Counted from the stretch's first letter, positions 26,371-38,585 are shown. The stretch: 64,000 bases of DNA from Azadirachta indica (GCA_022749755.1 CM040440.1:18711269-18775268), one strand, 5' to 3'. Made by a program: numbers and translations. The notes: generated from the letters alone by a model not told the origin.

Positions 26371-26429
<59 letters not shown>

Positions 26430-26905
26430 ATAATTGAACAATAAAAAACACACTTAAGTTTTCTGTCACTACTTGAAAACAATGATGAAAACCATCGACT
26501 TACTGAAAATAGCAAGAAATTGTATTAGCTAGCAATCTAGCTTACCAAATAAAGTGAGATCACCATCTTCTAAAACAGGAATCTGACCAAATGGCTGCAA
26601 TCACAAAATCAAGAAGCTATCATATATATCAACAACACAAGCAGCAGAAAACCTAAAGTTACACACACACACACACACGTACACAGGAGACTAAATACAA
26701 GAAATTAGCATAAATGCATGATAAATATATTATGGTAGGAGATATATATTATATCTACATTCTTGGAGAGAAAAGGAGGCTGTTTGTGTTCACAGGTGAA
26801 AAGATCGACGGGAACGAGCTCGAAATCAACAGCTTTCTCATGGAGACAAGCCATCACACGGGTGGTGCATGTGGACATGGTAGCTCCATACAGTTTCAGC
26901 GCCAT
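25910..26905 (-). CDS. Phi-class glutathione S-transferase, copy 4 (intact)
   Basis: Exons 26905-26759, 26594-26546 and 26367-25910 (147, 49 and 458 nt) give 217 aa. The N-terminus MALKLYGATMSTCTTRVMA has Ser11 in the catalytic place. Glutathione-site blocks are EHKQPPFLSKN, PFGQIPVLEDGD and ESRAITAYVAEKF. The C-terminal domain has [36 protein letters not shown] and RPRVKAWWEDISSRPAF. SxxTxRV around the active Ser is the commonest phi-class form, whereas copy 1 has the variant STAAQRV. The intron before exon 3 ends in a long (TA)n(TG)n tract directly against the acceptor CCAG, where a pyrimidine tract would be expected. Splicing is assumed because phase and the exon 3 start match the other copies exactly. 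Confidence 0.94.
26371..26428. repeat. (CA)n(TA)n compound microsatellite at an intron 3' end
   Basis: About eighteen CA units followed by about ten TA units on the plus strand, read as (TA)n(TG)n on the sense strand of GST copy 4. It ends three or four bases from exon 3. Confidence 0.95.
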
Positions 26906-26960
26906 TTGAGAGAGTAATGTAAGTTAATGTAAGTTAAGAGACCAAGGTCTTTACTCTTCT

Positions 26961-26989
26961 TCTCTCTCTCTCTCTCTATATATATATAC
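26961..26989 (-). promoter_or_regulatory. TATA region and GA-rich leader of GST copy 4
   Basis: On the minus strand TATATATATATA (26989-26978) is followed by (GA)n (26977-26961), starting about 75 bases upstream of the ATG. The GA tract would fall at or just before the transcription start or in the leader. Confidence 0.5.
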
Positions 26990-29639
26990 ATATAAGCCTT
27001 ACTTTCTGTTCTGTCTGTCACATGATTGATCGAAATAAATTTACTCATTCAATTTCTAGGGTTTAATTTTTTGTGTTTTTTTTTAACACGTGAAATGACT
27101 AATTTCACTCTGGAGTGAAAATATTGTGAAATGGGCAACTTGTAATCGGTGTAGTTTTGCTCTCTGCATTTTGTGTAAACTCTAATGCATACGTTTTCTT
27201 ATTCATTGGAAAAGTAAACTCGCAGGTTTTTCCTTTTCTTTTTCGTTTTGAAGAATCTTGATGACTAGGGTTATTGACTTGGTCTCACAATCCTTTGTAG
27301 ATTTTCATTTTCACATATAAATATATAGGACGCTCATTTTTACAGAATGGATCGCAGTAGCTAGCAGTACTACTGACTTCACCTCGCTTCTATGAATTGA
27401 TTAAAATATTTTAATGTAGCTGGTAGGTGGCAGGAAAACGACCAAATTGTCAATTGTAGTTCACTAACTTGTTAAACAATGAAATGAACAAGCAAAGTAC
27501 TGGCATTGAAAAGTTTCTAATGAAGTTATAAATCAAGATTCCTGGGAAATTATGTAGGTACACAATGAGACCACAATTACAATGTAAAGCAGTGGAGTGA
27601 AGTAGAACATAGGAAGCCCAAAAAAAAAAAAAAAGGGCTAACCGCCAAGATATTCCTACAGCAGTTTAGTGAGCTTGGGTTTTGTACGCAAGGACAGATG
27701 AGCGCAGAAGGTGGGTTTGAGAAGAGCAAGTTGTAAAGTCTCCTCAGTGTGCTATAAATCATTACATCTTACCATACTCCAGCTCACAAAATGGAACAAA
27801 CTTCAACTGCATACATTCTGGTGGTACATCAATTAATGGAAGGCCATGATGCAGCTTCACTGCTCGAAGCTTATTATTATTTGTACAAAAAAAATAAATA
27901 AGGGATATATGGTAATGCTACAACCCACTCTCATCATAATTTTCTTTATATTTTTAATTGAACAATTATGGAACGTAGTGGAATCTGTAGAGCTATTTTG
28001 ATGTCAAAAGAAACTAAATAAAATTCAGAATTTATTTGCGTATGTCTAAGATGCTAGAAGAAGAAGGAGGAGGAACTTATATATATATATATATATATAT
28101 ATATGAATTGTTGCATCGGGGTTGCAGAAATATAAAAAGATAAAGGAGGAGGAGGAGGATGCTATAGCTATAGCTATTGCTGTTGCTATGACTGTGATGT
28201 CAGCCGCACATGATGGCAGGTAGGCAGAAGTGAATGGACCCCTGCTTCCGTTGTGCCGTTCTTCTTGTTGGGTTCCAACCACATGGATGGTGGAGCCAAA
28301 ACTCACGGAAAATAAAAGAAAAAAAAGTTAATTAATTACTGCCACCATACATAAATTTCAGATACGAACCAGTCAAACCACAATTCCCGGTGCATCTATC
28401 TATTTATGTATTTTCAATTTAAAAGTTGGCATGCATCATCTTGAGATTTGTTCCTAATCTTTCAGCCTCAAGGGAAGTTTGGATGCCGAATAGAACGAAG
28501 GGTAAAATCTACACCATATATGGCATTGTGCATGTATAGAACTAGCTGTTAATAAGAGTCAAAATACGTACATACTAGTTTTACTAAATACCATACGACA
28601 GATTTTCCGCAGACCTACTTTTGTAATCGAAAAAACTTTGTTTATTTTTTCTGTGACTGTGACCGTGAGATAATAACAGAACAGAAGGCGAGGTAAACCG
28701 ACTTTGACTGCTGTGCTTTTTATGAATTATGATAACTCGAAGTTCGCACCGATATCTTAATCCCAACGTCGCAAATAATCATATGTATGTAACGCACACT
28801 TTATTTATTTATTAATTAATTTATTAATTAATTAATTTTGCGGGCAAATAAAACCGTAGAACTTTATTTTTTTTTTCTATTCTACCTGCGTCTTAAAAAG
28901 AGTTCTAAATACATTCAAACCAAATGATAGAAAATTTCTTTAAATTTTAAGGGTATCAGTTTTCAGATGTTCCACACAACAACGACAAGGTCTCTGACAG
29001 CATTACTTACAGCACAGGGTAGTATCCAATATATATACATATAAAAACCAAAACGAGGGTAAATAACTCCTTCGCATCCATCCAAGGCAAAGGCCACGTT
29101 AGTCACTCACTCCTGCCCTGCCCTCCAAACAATTCCATCACCTGTTTGGTAATCTTTGGAATCCACATTTTTCAACGTCTACTAAAACACGTTTAAATTT
29201 GCCTTAAAACAAATAAAAATAACAATAATAATTATCACTAATACGTCTACTAAAGTCCTCTTGTTGAAACATTATGCTCACCGTACGCGCTGGCTTGCGT
29301 TCTCAAGTTAAACACGTCACATGAATAATATTAATCACTCACATGCAAAGATCTTCAGTACTGCTTTATGATTTCAAACACATTACATTCAATCTCAGAA
29401 TGGGTGAGAGAGGAATTACACTATGTACATATAGAGATCTTGATTACATTTTTTTTCCCCCTTAAATCGGTCAGCAAATATTGCACATACATACATATAT
29501 ATATATATATATACACCTAACATAATGCAGACCCCTCTACGTTACAAGAATTAGATAAGACGAAAAAGGGTAAGAATCTAATTTTATATATATATATATA
29601 TATAGATATTGCCAAGAATTCGAAAATGTAAACATTATT
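26990..29639. other. Intergenic region between GST array and ATG18a
   Basis: No supported gene. An 86-codon open frame on the minus strand (28306-28046) is gene-like in its first 45 codons (start MSFGSTIHVVGTQQEERHNG) but then runs through simple repeats; I do not recognise it. (TA)n tracts lie at 28078-28104, 29487-29511 and 29584-29604. The ATG18a 3' UTR should occupy the last few hundred bases. Confidence 0.5.
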
Positions 29640-32600
29640 TCAGAAGGTTGCTTCTGGCTTCAAAAAGTTGTGATATTCAAGCTGAGTCATCTCTCCGCCA
29701 TTCACCGGATCAAACTCGCAGCGGTAGAAGCTGCAATAACAACCGATTTTGTATTAACAATTTAATTGCATAAAAATACTACTATTACAATAGAGAAAGC
29801 TATGACACTAGCCGAAAAAAGCTACTGCAGATATAAACAGAATCAAGGAAAGAAGCCAAAAGACAGAAACCTAACAGCCAAAAAAATAAAAAAAGGACAT
29901 TTTCACTAACTTGGGTACTAGACGGAAATTTCTAAGAAATATATAAATAAAACAACAAACTTATTTATACAAGTGAAAAATTATGGTCCAGCGGTACCGA
30001 ACCCCACACATTGAAATTTGTTAAAAAAAGGAAATTGTTCTTATAAGAGGATTAAGTATATGTCAAACCAAACATGGTCAATTTCATTAATATGCATGAA
30101 CAATTTATTTCTTACATAAATAATAGGACATGACTAGGGTAAATTGTTTGCCAGAAATACTTCTCAGTAGAAACAATTAACTGAAATGAGATTGACCACA
30201 ATGATTTACCTCACTTATTACATATTGCGTATTAATTAATTCAACCATATTAAATACGTTATAAAATGGAAAAAAGCAATTATTATTCTCTTTTTGTTAA
30301 ATTAAATCATATATAGCTTCTTTTAAATTAGTTTATTAATTAGATCGAAAGATATTATTATTTGAGTCTTAGGTTAAATAATAAAATGAGTCATGTCAAT
30401 GTAGGAAAAGTCATAAACAGGTTAGCATCAAACTCTTTTAAGTTAAACTAATCATCCCCAAATCAACATGTTCACTGTAGTGGTCAATTTTAACCAAATT
30501 TAGGGTAATATGTTTTGTACTGCTAGCTTCTACTTAAATTTGAAAGCAAAGTTGAAGTATTTGGCAAACCAAACTTTTTGTGGGAGTCATATTATTTTTA
30601 ATATATTGTGATTCTATCCCACAAGAATTGTAGCTTCAATACCTCAATCCCAAATGAAATATTAACTAAAATTCACACCCAACTAATTACATACCAAGTC
30701 TAAGATGCTTCTGTCAATAATGTCGAAATTGCCATCCCTAATCTTAACATCTGTTTGGTTGATTAGACTGCATCACTAAAAATTAAAACCTTTCCCCCTC
30801 CCCACACTTTATTTTCTTACCTTATAGATGGGAACTCTGTTAAGATAAATTCACACCCAGCTAATTTCATACCAAGTTGAAGATGTACCTGTGGATCATG
30901 TCAAAAATATTCATCCCTAATCTTAAGCAGTGTTTGGTTGATTAGCCAGTGTCCTCTCTAAGCTTCAAAACTTTCTATGTCCTCACTTTGCTTTATTACC
31001 TTACAGACAGGTACTCTGTTAAGATAAATTCACACCCAGCTAATTTCATACCAAGTTGAAGATGTGCTTGTGGATCATGTCAAAAATATACATTCCTAAT
31101 CTTAAGCAGTCTTTGGTTGATTAGTCAGTGTCCTCACTAGGCTTCAAAACTTTCTACCTCCTCAAATTTTATTTTATTACCTTCCATCCATGCCAAGGAT
31201 GACGACTGTATTCTTTTGATGACCAAAAGCTACAATGTATGGAGAACCCTCAACCAAACGGAACTGAGCCACCGACCACTCTGAACTGAAATACTTGGGC
31301 AACACTCCTGTAAGAGGGGGAAAAAAATTAGACAAGGCATTAATAAACAAATTTAGATATCCCTCCTAGTCATGTCAAGATACCTTACATGTAAGGCATT
31401 CATCAATAATTGCTTCCAAGCAACAACCACAAGAGAAAAAGAAAGGAGAACAGGATTAAAAAGGGGGCAAAAAAATAAGCTGCATTAAGAACATATCTTA
31501 ACCATCCACAAAGTATAACCCACTATACTTTGGAGAAGACTATAATCCTGAAGACAACAAAAATGAAGTGTCAAGGGAAAGTTTGCTGTGTGTCTTGTGC
31601 TAGGAGTTGTGAATCTAAAAAGCATTTATTCATGGGGACAGAAACCACAAGACAACAGCAAGAGCTACTTCTTTCGAAGAGTCAATTCTTGGGAGGAAGA
31701 AGGACACCATAATCCACTTACATGACTTTCTTTTTCCATGACATTAATGAAAAATATATTTCATCTCTTCTGAAAAATGAGAGCATTTATCATGCTTGGC
31801 ATGGTCAGTGACATGGATCCATCAATGGGATGTCAGAAAAATATTCTTCATAACATTCATAACCCATCCATGCAGTAAATTTGTGCCTCCAAATGCTAGG
31901 GGAACAATATGAAGATGATTAAGATATCACCCAATTTCTTAAATTAGCCTCAGTGCTTGATGTCACGATAGAAAAAGAAAAACAAGAATTTTTAAGAATA
32001 AGAGAGAAAAGACACTTGACCTTTAATAAAAGACAGAGATGAGGTAGGTGAGGAAGCAAAGTTAGGGTCTGATGCATTTCGTAACTTGTCATTCCTCAGG
32101 GACCCAGAATTAACCTTAAGGTTGAAAACGTGGACAGTGCCCTTATCGCTAGAGACTGCTAGCCACTGGGCATTTGAAGAGAAGGCAAGACTGTAAATCT
32201 CTGCTCTATCTGCACCCCTCCTCACCTACATTTGATATTCAATTAGTATCAAGCTTTCTAAAATTTTGTACCCATAAGAAAACATAAGGATCAACATTAA
32301 GAATTAAAAATGTTAGATCTCAGTGAGGAAAGAAACATGAAAAAGCCTAAGAAAATGTGACACTATATATCAAGAGGCACAAAAAAGACAAACAATTCAC
32401 AGTTCAACTAGCAACACATGATAAGCAACGAAGAAATATACAACATAAGACCACCCCAGAGAAGGACATAAATGCTTTGGCATTGTTCAAAAACAAACGT
32501 AAAAGAAAACAAAATAAGAAAATTAAAATGTAGAGCAAGTACTGTCTTCTAACGTCAAAGTTTTCCAGATTTTTAACTTCCCTAGTTTGCAGTACATGCC

Positions 32601-34595
32601 AAATCAAAGGACAATGGTTAAGATCTACTCAGAAAGGGGGAAAAAGGAAAAATTCAAAAGCCTAACAGCATGGGCTACCAATGGTTACAGAACAGCAATC
32701 ATCACTTGTAATTGTTCCTGTTTTGTAAGTGCATTTGCATAATTGCATGTGCTGTAAACATGTTACATTGACTGTAAAATATCTTCTTAACTGCACATTC
32801 ATCATTAAAATGACAATCAAGTTTTTTCTTACACTCTAGTGTTACAGCAAAAGGTCTCTCATAACATGATGACAATGAAATGTAGTCATGAAATTCATTT
32901 ACTGTTATCTCAATTAAAAACCTAAACAATCAAATTGTGAAAGTCACAGAAAAAAAAAAAGGGCAAGCCACAAGACCCCTGAAATCATCAAGAAACGAGA
33001 CACCAGCATCCCACAAAGGCACACCCGTGCTTGCTACACGTAAAAAGCCAGCATCAGAAAGGTGATGACACTATTATTATCCTATGCCCATATTTTCTCC
33101 TATTCCAACTGAATTTTAAAGAAATTTTGGCACCGATGTCATGTTCGTCAATGAACTCCACTACACATCAATCCCAAGCTAGTTGGAATCAAAGACACGA
33201 ATCCTCTAATCCCAATTTCCCCAATCAAGAGTCACACTTTACATAAGTAGTTTAGCACTAAAAATCTCTTCATTTTTGAGGGATTCTTACCCCCCAAAAA
33301 AAAAAATAAAACTTGCTAGTCATGAGAGCAGTAATTCAAATTAATACATACAGAAAAGCTCACAAATTTTCAACAACGTCCCCAGGATAACAAATCAAAA
33401 CTATATTGCACCACAACCATAAAATTAATGATTTAATAAATGCTACACAAGAGACCATTAATGCATCATACTCAACAGAATTTGTCCGCAGCACATACAT
33501 CATAAGAAAATAAACTTAACGAAATTAATGATAACTTGATTACAGTTGAAAAGGTCTTAGTTCTTAATCAAAATTTTATCACCAGCATCGCAGCATCAAA
33601 TCCAATCCAGCTAATTGAGAAAATAATTAAAATAATTATTCTTACAATGAAACTAAAATCTAAAGCAAAACAGAGAAGCTCAGTTCTTCAAAAGAAACAC
33701 ATACCTCTTGGAGCAAGGTACCATCAAGCGTGTTAAAAATACGAACCAGAGTTCCTTTCGTACTAGACGTAGCAAGTAGCTGGCCATCTTGAGTCAAAGC
33801 AAAACACGCAATCCTCGAATCATGAGCCATAATAAATTTGGTCCTTTTCGACGCATAATGCTCGACCCTAACTTGACCCTTCTGCAGCCCCGGACAGACC
33901 AGCACCAACGACCCAACCCCCTGCGACACCGCGCACAAACCTTTCGGGTTCGCAATTGTCTCAATCTGATGTAACAGCTTTAAGTCCGCGAAGTTGTAGA
34001 CAAATATCTTCTGTTCCAAAACGACAATGATTCGGTCCCGGCGGAGTTTGACCGATCGCACCTCTGACCTAAACGACAGCTCGCCGATGCATCGGCTCTG
34101 ATGGTCATCCCAGATCATCACCTTGTTGAGCGGGTACTGCGGGTCGGGGCCACCGCCGACAAGTGCCAGGATGTTGCATCTGAATAGCATTTCAACGACT
34201 CCGATCCCTCCACCGCGATCAAAATCTCGACGAAATATTTCGCGAAAGGGGTCGCAGTTGTAGATCCGGAAGCCATGATCGGTGCCCGCCGCGAAGCATC
34301 CATGGTCCTGATTGAAGGAGAGGTGGAGGAGGGTTGGTGGGGGAGTGGATGGCGTGGATTCGGAGGGTGAAGTGAGTGGCGTGTGGTAATTGGGATTGGA
34401 TTGTGTAATTGAAGGGGAAAATGGATCGGGTTTATCCATAGCAGAAAATGAATCAATGGATTGAAGCTGGTCTGCGAGCTCCTCTGATGAAACACAACTG
34501 GAATTAGAGGTAGGATTAGGGTCGGGATTTGAGTTCAGATTCGGATCTGGATTAGGATCCGGCCAAGGAGACGAATAGGCTGATAGAGTCGCCAT
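29640..34595 (-). CDS. ATG18A: Autophagy-related protein 18a-like WD40 (PROPPIN) protein
   Basis: Exons 34595-33705, 32225-32021, 31307-31181 and 29730-29640 (891, 205, 127 and 91 nt) give 437 aa. The N-terminus is a Pro/Asn/Asp-rich extension (repeated NPDPN-type units) and is probably disordered. The beta-propeller begins near [21 protein letters not shown] (residue ~88) and continues with [37 protein letters not shown] and [20 protein letters not shown]. The paired phosphoinositide sites centre on VRRG (residues 298-301), the plant form of the F/LRRG motif, placed exactly at the exon 1/exon 2 junction. Blades then run [20 protein letters not shown] and [20 protein letters not shown], ending [19 protein letters not shown]. 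The family binds PI3P on the growing phagophore and brings ATG2. Introns are 1479, 713 and 1450 nt. Intron 3 carries a tandem triplication that copies its own donor. Confidence 0.95.
30664..31190 (-). repeat. Tandem triplication of a ~179-bp unit in ATG18a intron 3
   Basis: Three copies, anchored at ttcacaccca (30672, 30850 and 31029), share blocks such as aatttcataccaagttgaag, cctaatcttaa and tttggttgattag. The second and third are much closer to each other than to the first. Each ends in a 5' splice-site block on the minus strand: the true donor AAG|GTAATA at 31181/31180, and two copies, AAG|GTAATA at 31000/30999 and AAG|GTAAGA at 30821/30820. Confidence 0.93.
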
Positions 34596-35472
34596 AGCAG
34601 GGAAGGGAAGGGAAGGGAAGGAAAGGAGAATCCTGAAGAAACCGTTTGCACAAGCGTAGGAGGTGGATATGGCGTAGCAGAAATCACGAAACGATAAGTC
34701 TCGAGACTAAATTACGATATTCTCCTCCTAAGCTATCAATCTTGTTAAATAGAAACAGTGAAAGAATATAGGAGGGTAGTTGTGTCGTTTAGGGGATTAG
34801 TCTGAGTACAAATATCTATTATTCGATAATTTGGAGACACGTATCGTGTTTAAACGTATGACGCGTCAGAACAAAACAAAGGAGAGGAGAGATAACCATT
34901 TGCTTCGTCCCCACGCAACTTCAATTGGAAAGCCTATTGCTTAAATGAAAAGCGGGTACTGGTAGTGTTGTTGCACATAGAATGAATGATGTCTTAACTG
35001 TTTACTGATCATCTATTGTATACGATGATTAAATACAAATTTCCTATTCAACGTACCATGTCTGATGTCGACAAAACTTGTACTAGTAGTTCGGATTGCG
35101 CAACAAATGTAAGTCCATACGGTTTTGTCGACAGATTCTGTTTGGGCCTATCTTATGAATACTTGGGCATCAATTCTGAAAACTTTTGCCCTCCGGTTCA
35201 AGAACTGTTTAACTATAAAAAAAATTTTAAATTGTTTTAAAAAATTATCACTGCACCTAAGAAAAAAATTCCGGATTTTCTTTTATTTTTTTAACTAATA
35301 TTTTATAATCTCTTATATATTTTTTTAATATTTTATTACTTTATAAGTTTCGATTTTATCTTTTAATAATTGAAATATTTTTTATTTTACTATTTAATTA
35401 GTTCTAATTTAACTATTTATGTTGAAATTATTGAGGAGTAAAATGGAAACTCAAAAATGATGAGTTATTAAT
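34596..35472. other. ATG18a upstream region
   Basis: Directly upstream of the ATG18a start is a run of GGGAA units (34600-34622), read as a CU-rich (TTCCC)n leader on the sense strand. The rest shows no supported gene; a 74-codon plus-strand frame at 35016-35240 resembles nothing known. Confidence 0.5.
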
Positions 35473-35976
35473 TCAAAAATTAGGGGATAATTGCACTCGC
35501 GGCACTACCGGATTTTGCGGAGGAGGATACATTGAACCTGACGTTGCTGCGAGTGCAGGACACGCAGTAGCAACTGCATTGATACTAGTCATCTCACCAA
35601 ACTTGTACGAAAATTCCAATTCATATATCCTTTTGTTTGCTAGAAGGTTTCCTCACCGGGGTATGTGACATATTGGTGGAGTTACTGTCACTTGCATTTT
35701 CAAGGAGTTCTTTGACCGGAACGTGGGCTTCTCCGATCTCCTTGGCCAGGCGAAGGGTGTGGTCGCATTTGATATAGAAAGTGATGATCGGATGGTTCGT
35801 TTTAGCTAACGTTTCGTTGGTCGTGAACTTCATGCAATGTTTCCACTGGGGGCTGGTTCCGCCGTCTTGCTTGGAGTGGTGGTCGACGGAGATGGTGGCA
35901 GTAACATACACGTCCATTTTGGACAGGTGCTTGACCTTTTTGAGATTATGGTTATCTCCAAGGGTCTCTGCTCCAT
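35473..35976 (-). pseudogene. SRC2-like C2-domain protein, frameshifted
   Basis: The start MEQRPLEITIIS matches the usual beginning of intronless plant SRC2/C2 proteins. The frame then slips within AAAAAGG, and the expected next residues continue in another frame as KVKHLSKMDVYVTATISVD. That frame stays open through TSPQWKHCMKFTTNETLA, ITFYIKCDHTLR, KEIGEAHVPVKELLENA and HTPVRKPSSKQK. A second slip then puts the family's ELEFSYKFGE block and a Pro-rich tail (SMYPPPQNPVVPRV) in a third frame, ending at TGA. The C2 fold normally binds membrane lipid with calcium; SRC2 proteins respond to cold and stress. A protein starting at the internal Met of KMDVYV would lack the first C2 strand. Two independent slips favour a pseudogene. 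Confidence 0.8.
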
Positions 35977-36806
35977 TAATCTTTTGGATTTCAAATTAGA
36001 TATGATTAAGGCGGGAAAATTTTGTTTAAGAATGTTTTGCAAAGCTTGTACGATTTGGACGAATAGAAACTTGAGAGAGTAGTTTATTTTATTTGCGTAT
36101 TTTATTGCAAGCAAATCGCGGAAAGAGAATTTTGGAGAAACAATTTTGGGAAGAAAAGTCAACGCCAGAGTAATAAAATAAAGAAGGAAGTCAACTCTGG
36201 AACTTGAAGACTTTTGTTTCAGTAGTTGTACTAGTTGCCTCGTAGTAACATTATAGTTGTCAAATAAAAAAAAAGTAGCTGACATCTCAGGAAGACAATA
36301 CATAACAATCTGCGAGTGTAAACCATCTTCTGAGAAATTGAAGGAATAATAAAAGTCTCTTAGCCTTTCGTGCAACTGCTCAATTAAAATTGAGACCGCT
36401 CCTCCGAGAATAGCGACGAACGGACCCCGGTTATTGGCTTTTGTCGAGTGGTAATACTGATATATATTAGTCATTAGATTATGTTATGGCACACTACCTA
36501 GACCTGGTCATTAATTGGGCAACACAATTACCCTATCTAAATTGCCCAAGAGATGGGAAACCGAAGGCCCAGCAGTGAACGACATGACATGACCCCATGA
36601 TGATCGTGATCATTTCAGGAACGTGCACGAGAAACTCCATGACTGCCTCGACTAAGAAGAAACACGACTCCACAACATGCAAGATATCAAGATAATCTCC
36701 GGTACAACAGGACCCACTTCCAGGTTCCAACCAGCCATCACTGGGAGAGCAAGGAATAGGAATTAATTAGGGGCAGTGCACGTTATCACTTTTTAATTTG
36801 TTAATT

Positions 36807-36847
<41 letters not shown>

Positions 36848-36860
36848 TCCATGCTAGCTA
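35977..36860. other. Intergenic region
   Basis: No recognised gene. Minus-strand open frames here (for example 36730-36533) have no family resemblance. A (GT)n(AT)n tract lies at 36807-36843, just before the MATH remnant. Confidence 0.5.
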
Positions 36861-36869
36861 AGAAGGCTG

Positions 36870-38585
36870 CATTTGACATGGAAACGTCAAGCCAGTAATT
36901 TCCTTATTCACGATAATCTTTCGGTACACTTTTCCCGTATTGATTCGAGGCACCTGGAGACTTATAATAAATCCTCTCCTATTTCAGAAAGAGATACTCC
37001 ACCTAGTCGTAACTTGTTCAAAATCGAGTCCTTCTCATTACTATCTAAAGCTTGTATAGAGAAAATATATATATATATATATATATGTATATAAATATAT
37101 ATATTTTTATAATTCGGACAATTTTGATGCTGGAGGCTTTACGTGGTATATATGTTTCCTGAGACTTACGTTTTTCTAATTTATTTTAACATGCACGTAA
37201 TTAGACTATCAGAATGATGATAAATGCAAGAATATATAATATTGTGCCCACCAATTTGACAATTTAATTATTTCCAGCTTTCTCTATTTTTCACTGCACA
37301 GTTTAATCTGGTATATTTGGAGGAAATTGCATATCTATCCTTTCAGGAATAGCAAAAATGGATATATATATATATATATATATACACACATGTATGTATG
37401 TATGTATGTATGTATGTATATCCATTTACCTGGAGTTGTAGTGTAGATATAGAGAAGAGACAACCTTCCTCCCTGCTGGGTGGGAAGTTTAATGTGATCT
37501 TCAACTTATTCATATACAATCATATTGCAGATGGAAGTGTATATCCTTATTCTTACCGCTAGGTTTCTATTATATTGCAGTTGGAAGTGCAAAACGTTAT
37601 CATGCAACTAAGACCGAATGGGGTATCACCAAATTCATCAACGTGAAAACGTTTAATAATCCTCGAAACGGATACCTAATTGATGACACTTTTGTCTTTG
37701 GGCCGGAGGTTTTGTTGTTGAAAGTAATTGTAAAAGGGATCGATTATGGATGACGAGAGATCGATCCTCCTACTTATTAGACTATGCTCTCAAAGTTAAT
37801 AAATTTTCAAACTTTAGTCAAAACACGTCGAAGTCTGAATCATTGAAGTGCCGTTTTCTGAATCTTTGCGGGAGGTCAGAGTCTATTCTATTGTTTAGGT
37901 ATCAATTCAAAATATTAATAATCGTAAATTAAGCTCCCCCTTACAGGTTACAGAAAAGTTATATTGTTCGTAGAGTACGTTTCCTCCCGTTTTTACCATT
38001 ATGCTGTTGGCTCGAAATCTGAATTATATTTGGAATCATGTAATATTTAAATCCTAGCTCCAACAACATTGATGCAGACGGATTCAAATGGGGTAGATCA
38101 TGAATATCCCGTGTCCCAATTCAAATTAGTACGCTGAGTAGCAGGACTCAACAATTCAAGCTAATTTTTTCACCAACTGCATCTGAAGGATATTATTAGT
38201 CTAACCTGCTGGGAACAAGAAAAATGTTAAAGATCATATAATCCGTTTACTTGGAATTGAGACAATTTCTCTCTCTGCCGGAGGGGAAGTCAACGTGATT
38301 GTAGAGTACGGCGTTGTACCTGCAATAAAAATCAAATGGGGTATCTCTAGATTCAATCGACCTGAAAACATTTTCTGAGCCTTTGAATGGATACCTAATC
38401 CACGATTCTTGTGTGTTTGGCATTTAAAGGGCATCGCTTATCAAGGATCATTGATCAGTTTTCAACCATAATCCAAATAAATGGAAAGCACTTTCAAGTT
38501 TTCAGAAATTTTCAGTCGTTGGCAAAAGTTAAGGACCCCGAACAAGGTTTCTTGGTGGATGATACTTGCATCATTGAAGCATAAA
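36870..38585 (+). pseudogene. Decayed TRAF-like/MATH-domain gene (about two MATH repeats)
   Basis: Ordered fragments of plant MATH domains lie on the plus strand in several frames. The first starts with RDTPPSRNLFKIESFSLLSK near 37000 and continues NFDAGGFTWY near 37130, KLHIYPFRNSKNG near 37330, and NVIFNLFIYNHIADG near 37490-37530. It ends RYHATKTEWGITKFINVKTF and NPRNGYLIDDTFVFGPEV near 37590-37710. A second repeat follows: SYLLDYALKVNKFSNFSQNT near 37770, GEVNVIVEYGVV near 38290, PLNGYLIHDSCVFG near 38380, and FRNFQSLAKVKDPEQGFLVD near 38500-38560. Frames change, stops intervene, and microsatellites split the order. MATH domains in plants are found in TRAF-like proteins and at the N-terminus of UBP12/13. 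This relic cannot be translated as a whole. Confidence 0.85.
37369..37421. repeat. (TA)n and (ATGT)n microsatellites inside the MATH remnant
   Basis: A TA tract, a short CA stretch, then about seven ATGT units. Another TA tract is at 37066-37086. Confidence 0.9.

Noticed and set aside
26184..26469. Open frames with long Thr-His or Cys-Val runs
   Set aside because: They translate the (CA)n(TA)n microsatellite in GST copy 4 intron 2.
28046..28306. 86-codon minus-strand frame as a secreted small peptide (CLE- or CEP-like)
   Set aside because: No signal peptide, no conserved peptide motif, and the second half is built from simple repeats.
34118..34495. 125-codon frame inside ATG18a exon 1
   Set aside because: Out-of-frame shadow of the Pro/Asn/Ser-rich N-terminus; no family resemblance.
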